Assembly: GCA_902496125.1 (NCBI GenBank)
Contig: CABUZU010000096.1
Span: forward strand, 1 to 7,507
DNA from: an uncultured Lachnospiraceae bacterium
Lineage (GTDB): Bacteria > Bacillota > Clostridia > Lachnospirales > Lachnospiraceae
Direction of reading: 5' to 3'
Length of the DNA: 7,507 nucleotides
Below the pieces are notes generated by a model. The model saw only the letters and a program-made list of their open reading frames with translations. It searched no databases and was not told where the DNA came from. Shown in pieces: positions 6,074 through 7,507 of this stretch (its first letter is position 1; the number at the start of each line of letters is the position of its first letter). Made by a program: the position numbers and the translations under genes.

Positions 6074-6832
6074 TTAAAAATCAATTTTTACAGTTGTTCC
6101 TTCTAATACCACACCATTTGAACGTGTAATTTCAAAGGTGTGTTCTGCATTCATTCCAATCTTTTGTCCATCTTCTAATACATCATTATTCATAATGACA
6201 TAGGAGACAATCTGATATAAGAACTGATACAATGAATATGCATCATTCTTGGTTTCTGGAATTTCAATTTCGTCCTTGGCAAAATTTTCTAAACCATAGG
6301 TATATCCACCAAAATGACCATTTTCTTTCTTATAGATTCCAATATAAACCCAGTTTAAAATTGGGAATTTATCGTTCTTTAAGTCCTGTGCGTTATCAAT
6401 ATAGTTTCCTGGGCGATAAACCACTGGATAAAAATAAAATCCAATTGCATTTTCTGCCTTTAACATACTAGAAACTACCATAGTAAGTAAGATATTTCTC
6501 TGTAATGGATTCGTACAATCTAAAATACCTACTTCGATATAAGCAGTATGAGTCTTGACTACCTTTACTGCATCAATCCATTCTTGGCTACGGTCAGCTG
6601 CCTCTACACTGCCTTCCTTAAATCCCTCAACCATTGAACAAGCAACGGTTACATCTCCGATCTTAAATACCAAGCTATTCTCAATTGCTTCTTCTGTTAC
6701 TTCAATATTCCAGTCCTCTAGAAGTTGCATACGAAACATGTCCCATTCAAAGCTTGGTGTAGATAATAAAACATCTCCTGATAAAGTTCTTACATCATCA
6801 TTACTATACGCCTGCATTTTTTCCCCGTCCAT
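6074..6832 (-). CDS. DUF4261-like cytosolic protein of unknown function
   Basis: This protein of 252 residues (247 from the second ATG, at 6817) has no signal peptide or membrane segment. The segment GGYTYGLENFAKDEIEI (about 175-191), and the order of an N-terminal alpha/beta part, a central NPLQRNILLTMVVSSML helix and an Asp/Glu-containing C-terminal part, fit DUF4261 proteins as I recall them; a profile search would be needed to be sure. No catalytic motif is evident. The start is uncertain: the ATG at 6832 is preceded only by AAAAAGA, while the ATG at 6817 is preceded by GGGGA and would give a more usual leader if the TATAAT at 6844-6849 is the -10 box. The gene converges on the secretion operon, with 28 nt between the stops, and there is no evidence that it belongs to that system. 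Confidence 0.72.
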   Translation of the reverse strand: MDGEKMQAYSNDDVRTLSGDVLLSTPSFEWDMFRMQLLEDWNIEVTEEAIENSLVFKIGDVTVACSMVEGFKEGSVEAADRSQEWIDAVKVVKTHTAYIEVGILDCTNPLQRNILLTMVVSSMLKAENAIGFYFYPVVYRPGNYIDNAQDLKNDKFPILNWVYIGIYKKENGHFGGYTYGLENFAKDEIEIPETKNDAYSLYQFLYQIVSYVIMNNDVLEDGQKIGMNAEHTFEITRSNGVVLEGTTVKIDF

Positions 6833-6843
6833 TCTTTTTAAAT

Positions 6844-6849
6844 ATTATA
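6844..6849 (-). promoter_or_regulatory. Possible -10 box (TATAAT) for the DUF4261-like gene
   Basis: A perfect TATAAT reads on the minus strand 11 nt before the ATG at 6832 and 26 nt before the ATG at 6817. No matching -35 hexamer is found 16-18 nt upstream, where the palindrome at 6853-6884 lies. It may be chance in AT-rich DNA. Confidence 0.35.
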
Positions 6850-6852
6850 AAG

Positions 6853-6884
6853 TAAAAGGGGACAATAATTATTGTCCCCTTTTA
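6853..6884 (-). terminator. Perfect 32-bp palindrome, likely terminator of the tRNA unit
   Basis: The half-site is TAAAAGGGGACAATAA (6853-6868), and its exact reverse complement fills 6869-6884. It begins 4 nt after the 3' end of tRNA-Glu on the minus strand. The RNA would fold into a GGGGACAAU/AUUGUCCCC stem with an A-rich lead and a U-rich end (TTTTACTTT), which suits an intrinsic terminator. Because it is symmetrical it could work on both strands or bind a dimeric protein. Confidence 0.7.
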
Positions 6885-6888
6885 AAAA

Positions 6889-6960
6889 TAGCCCGTAGGG
6901 GAATCGAACCCCTGTTTCCGCCGTGAGAGGGCGGCGTCTTAACCGCTTGACCAACGAGCC
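6889..6960 (-). tRNA. tRNA-Glu (anticodon CTC)
   Basis: Read on the minus strand, the acceptor GGCTCGT pairs with ACGGGCT (one G-U at the end, one inside) and A73 follows. The D arm is GTCAAGCGGTTAAGAC. The anticodon stem CCGCC/GGCGG encloses the loop CTCTCAC, giving anticodon CTC for the GAG codon. The T arm is AGGGG-TTCGATT-CCCCT. CCA is not encoded. It lies downstream of tRNA-Pro in one transcription unit. Confidence 0.93.
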
Positions 6961-7001
6961 ATATAACCTACCTTGCATCGAGTGAAATGATATCCGAGAT
7001 A

Positions 7002-7075
7002 TCGAGGTGACAAGATTCGAACTTGCGGCCTCCGCGTCCCGAACACGGCGCTCCACCAAACTGAGCCACACCTCG
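7002..7075 (-). tRNA. tRNA-Pro (anticodon CGG)
   Basis: Read on the minus strand, the acceptor CGAGGTG pairs with CACCTCG, and A73 follows. The C1-G72 pair and TG after the acceptor are usual for bacterial tRNA-Pro. The D arm is GCTCAGTTTGGTGGAGC. The anticodon stem CCGTG/CGCGG encloses TTCGGGA, giving anticodon CGG for codon CCG. The T arm CAAG-TTCGAAT-CTTG is present. CCA is not encoded. It is the first gene of the two-tRNA unit and starts about 5 nt after the predicted transcription start. Confidence 0.94.
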
Positions 7076-7086
7076 ATGCCTCAGTA

Positions 7087-7115
7087 AGTATATACTAAAC
7101 AATTAAAAAAGTCAA
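7087..7115 (-). promoter_or_regulatory. Sigma-70-type promoter of the tRNA-Pro/tRNA-Glu unit
   Basis: On the minus strand, the -35 box TTGACT (7115-7110) is separated by exactly 17 nt from the -10 box TATACT (7092-7087). Transcription would begin near 7080, just before tRNA-Pro. It lies between the end of the MYG1-like gene and the tRNA. Confidence 0.82.
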
Positions 7116-7133
7116 GTAATATTTTCAAAAAAA

Positions 7134-7507
7134 TTATATTTTTGCTCCAATTGCCTTTTTACAAGCTTCTTGTACACATTCTAATGTCTCGCCAGCAATT
7201 AAAAATCCACTGTTATGACAAAATCTTAGTCCTGATATTCCACTTGCTTGTTCTAATTCTTCATTCGAAAGCCCTCTCCAATTTTCTGGAAATGGGCATT
7301 TTAATCCCCTATCATCTTCAGAAATTGGTGCAGCCTGTGCGTTAAAGCCTCCACGCTTAGAAGGATAAACTACATATAAATAATCCGTACCAACTACTGA
7401 TTGTTTCCAAGGAATAAATTGGTCTAATACTAATAGCGGTGGAGTATTCTTATCAATCGCCTTTTGAATTTCAACTTGTGCACGCAAAAGTCCCTTCATG
7501 GATTCAA
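7134..7507 (-). CDS. MYG1-family DHH-type phosphoesterase, C-terminal part (5' end beyond window)
   Basis: The frame stays open through the right edge of the window, so the ATG at 7499 is probably internal and only the last 120 or so residues are visible. The segments LYVVYPSKRGGF, PFPENWRGLSNEEL, ASGISGLRFCHNSGF and the closing helix CVQEACKKAI match, in order, the C-terminal part of MYG1 (UPF0160) proteins, whose human member ends with the same YP...PEPWRGL...SGI.G..F.H.SGF pattern. Family members are about 290-350 residues, with catalytic DHH-type metal-binding motifs in the N-terminal half, outside this window. Known members act as exonucleases or metal-dependent phosphohydrolases; the role in bacteria is poorly defined. 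No clear hairpin follows the stop, only a run of seven T on the minus strand (7127-7133). Confidence 0.87.
   Translation of the reverse strand, partial: ESMKGLLRAQVEIQKAIDKNTPPLLVLDQFIPWKQSVVGTDYLYVVYPSKRGGFNAQAAPISEDDRGLKCPFPENWRGLSNEELEQASGISGLRFCHNSGFLIAGETLECVQEACKKAIGAKI

Noticed and set aside
6075..6090. Small perfect palindrome TAAAAATC/AATTTTTA-like at the end of the DUF4261-like gene
   Set aside because: It is all A/T apart from the centre and covers the stop codon; the hairpin would be very weak and is better explained by base composition.
6555..6926. Open frame of 123 codons on the plus strand
   Set aside because: It lies antisense to the DUF4261-like gene and ends inside tRNA-Glu; it has no ribosome binding site or recognisable product.
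6961..7001. Possible tRNA remnant between the two tRNAs (minus strand CACTCGATGCA resembles the tRNA-Pro 3' end)
   Set aside because: The match is only about 10 bases, with no T arm before it; it is too short to separate from chance.
6838..7071. Open frame of 77 codons on the minus strand
   Set aside because: It runs straight through both tRNA genes and the palindrome; the translation is a by-product of structured RNA genes.

Overview
The window comes from a low-GC, Gram-positive anaerobe, most likely a clostridium of the Lachnospiraceae type. This rests on AT-rich coding sequence, strong GGAG-type ribosome binding sites, tRNA genes without encoded CCA, and SipW-dependent secreted proteins. 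The genus is an inference, not something shown by a marker gene.

Positions 3-6045 (+ strand) hold a tightly packed run of six genes that looks like one operon. In order: the C-terminal part of a secreted protein; a complete protein with a SipW-type (TasA/camelysin-like) signal peptide; an ER/archaeal-type signal peptidase I with a cytosolic coiled-coil tail; a membrane-anchored AAA+ ATPase of the McrB type; a DUF2357/McrC-like protein whose nuclease domain is replaced by a long coiled coil rich in 11-residue repeats; and a second SipW-type signal peptidase. Gene junctions overlap by 4 nt (401/404, 5428/5431) or are a few to about 37 nt apart. The operon ends in a hairpin at 6029-6071. It probably starts upstream of the window.

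The notable point is the combination. McrB/McrC-type pairs are normally cytosolic, nucleic-acid-targeting defence machines. Here the ATPase has a transmembrane hairpin instead of a recognition domain, its partner has no visible nuclease, and both sit between two signal peptidases and their probable substrates. My reading is a membrane-bound ATPase/coiled-coil complex coupled to processing or assembly of SipW-type surface proteins. This is a hypothesis from domain content and gene order.

Positions 6074-7507 (- strand) look like ordinary housekeeping or hypothetical sequence. They carry a DUF4261-like gene convergent with the operon; a tRNA-Pro(CGG)-tRNA-Glu(CTC) unit with a clear sigma-70-type promoter (7087-7115) and a perfect 32-bp palindrome as its likely terminator (6853-6884); and the C-terminal part of a MYG1-family DHH phosphoesterase running off the right edge. 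No mobile element, CRISPR array or integrase was seen.
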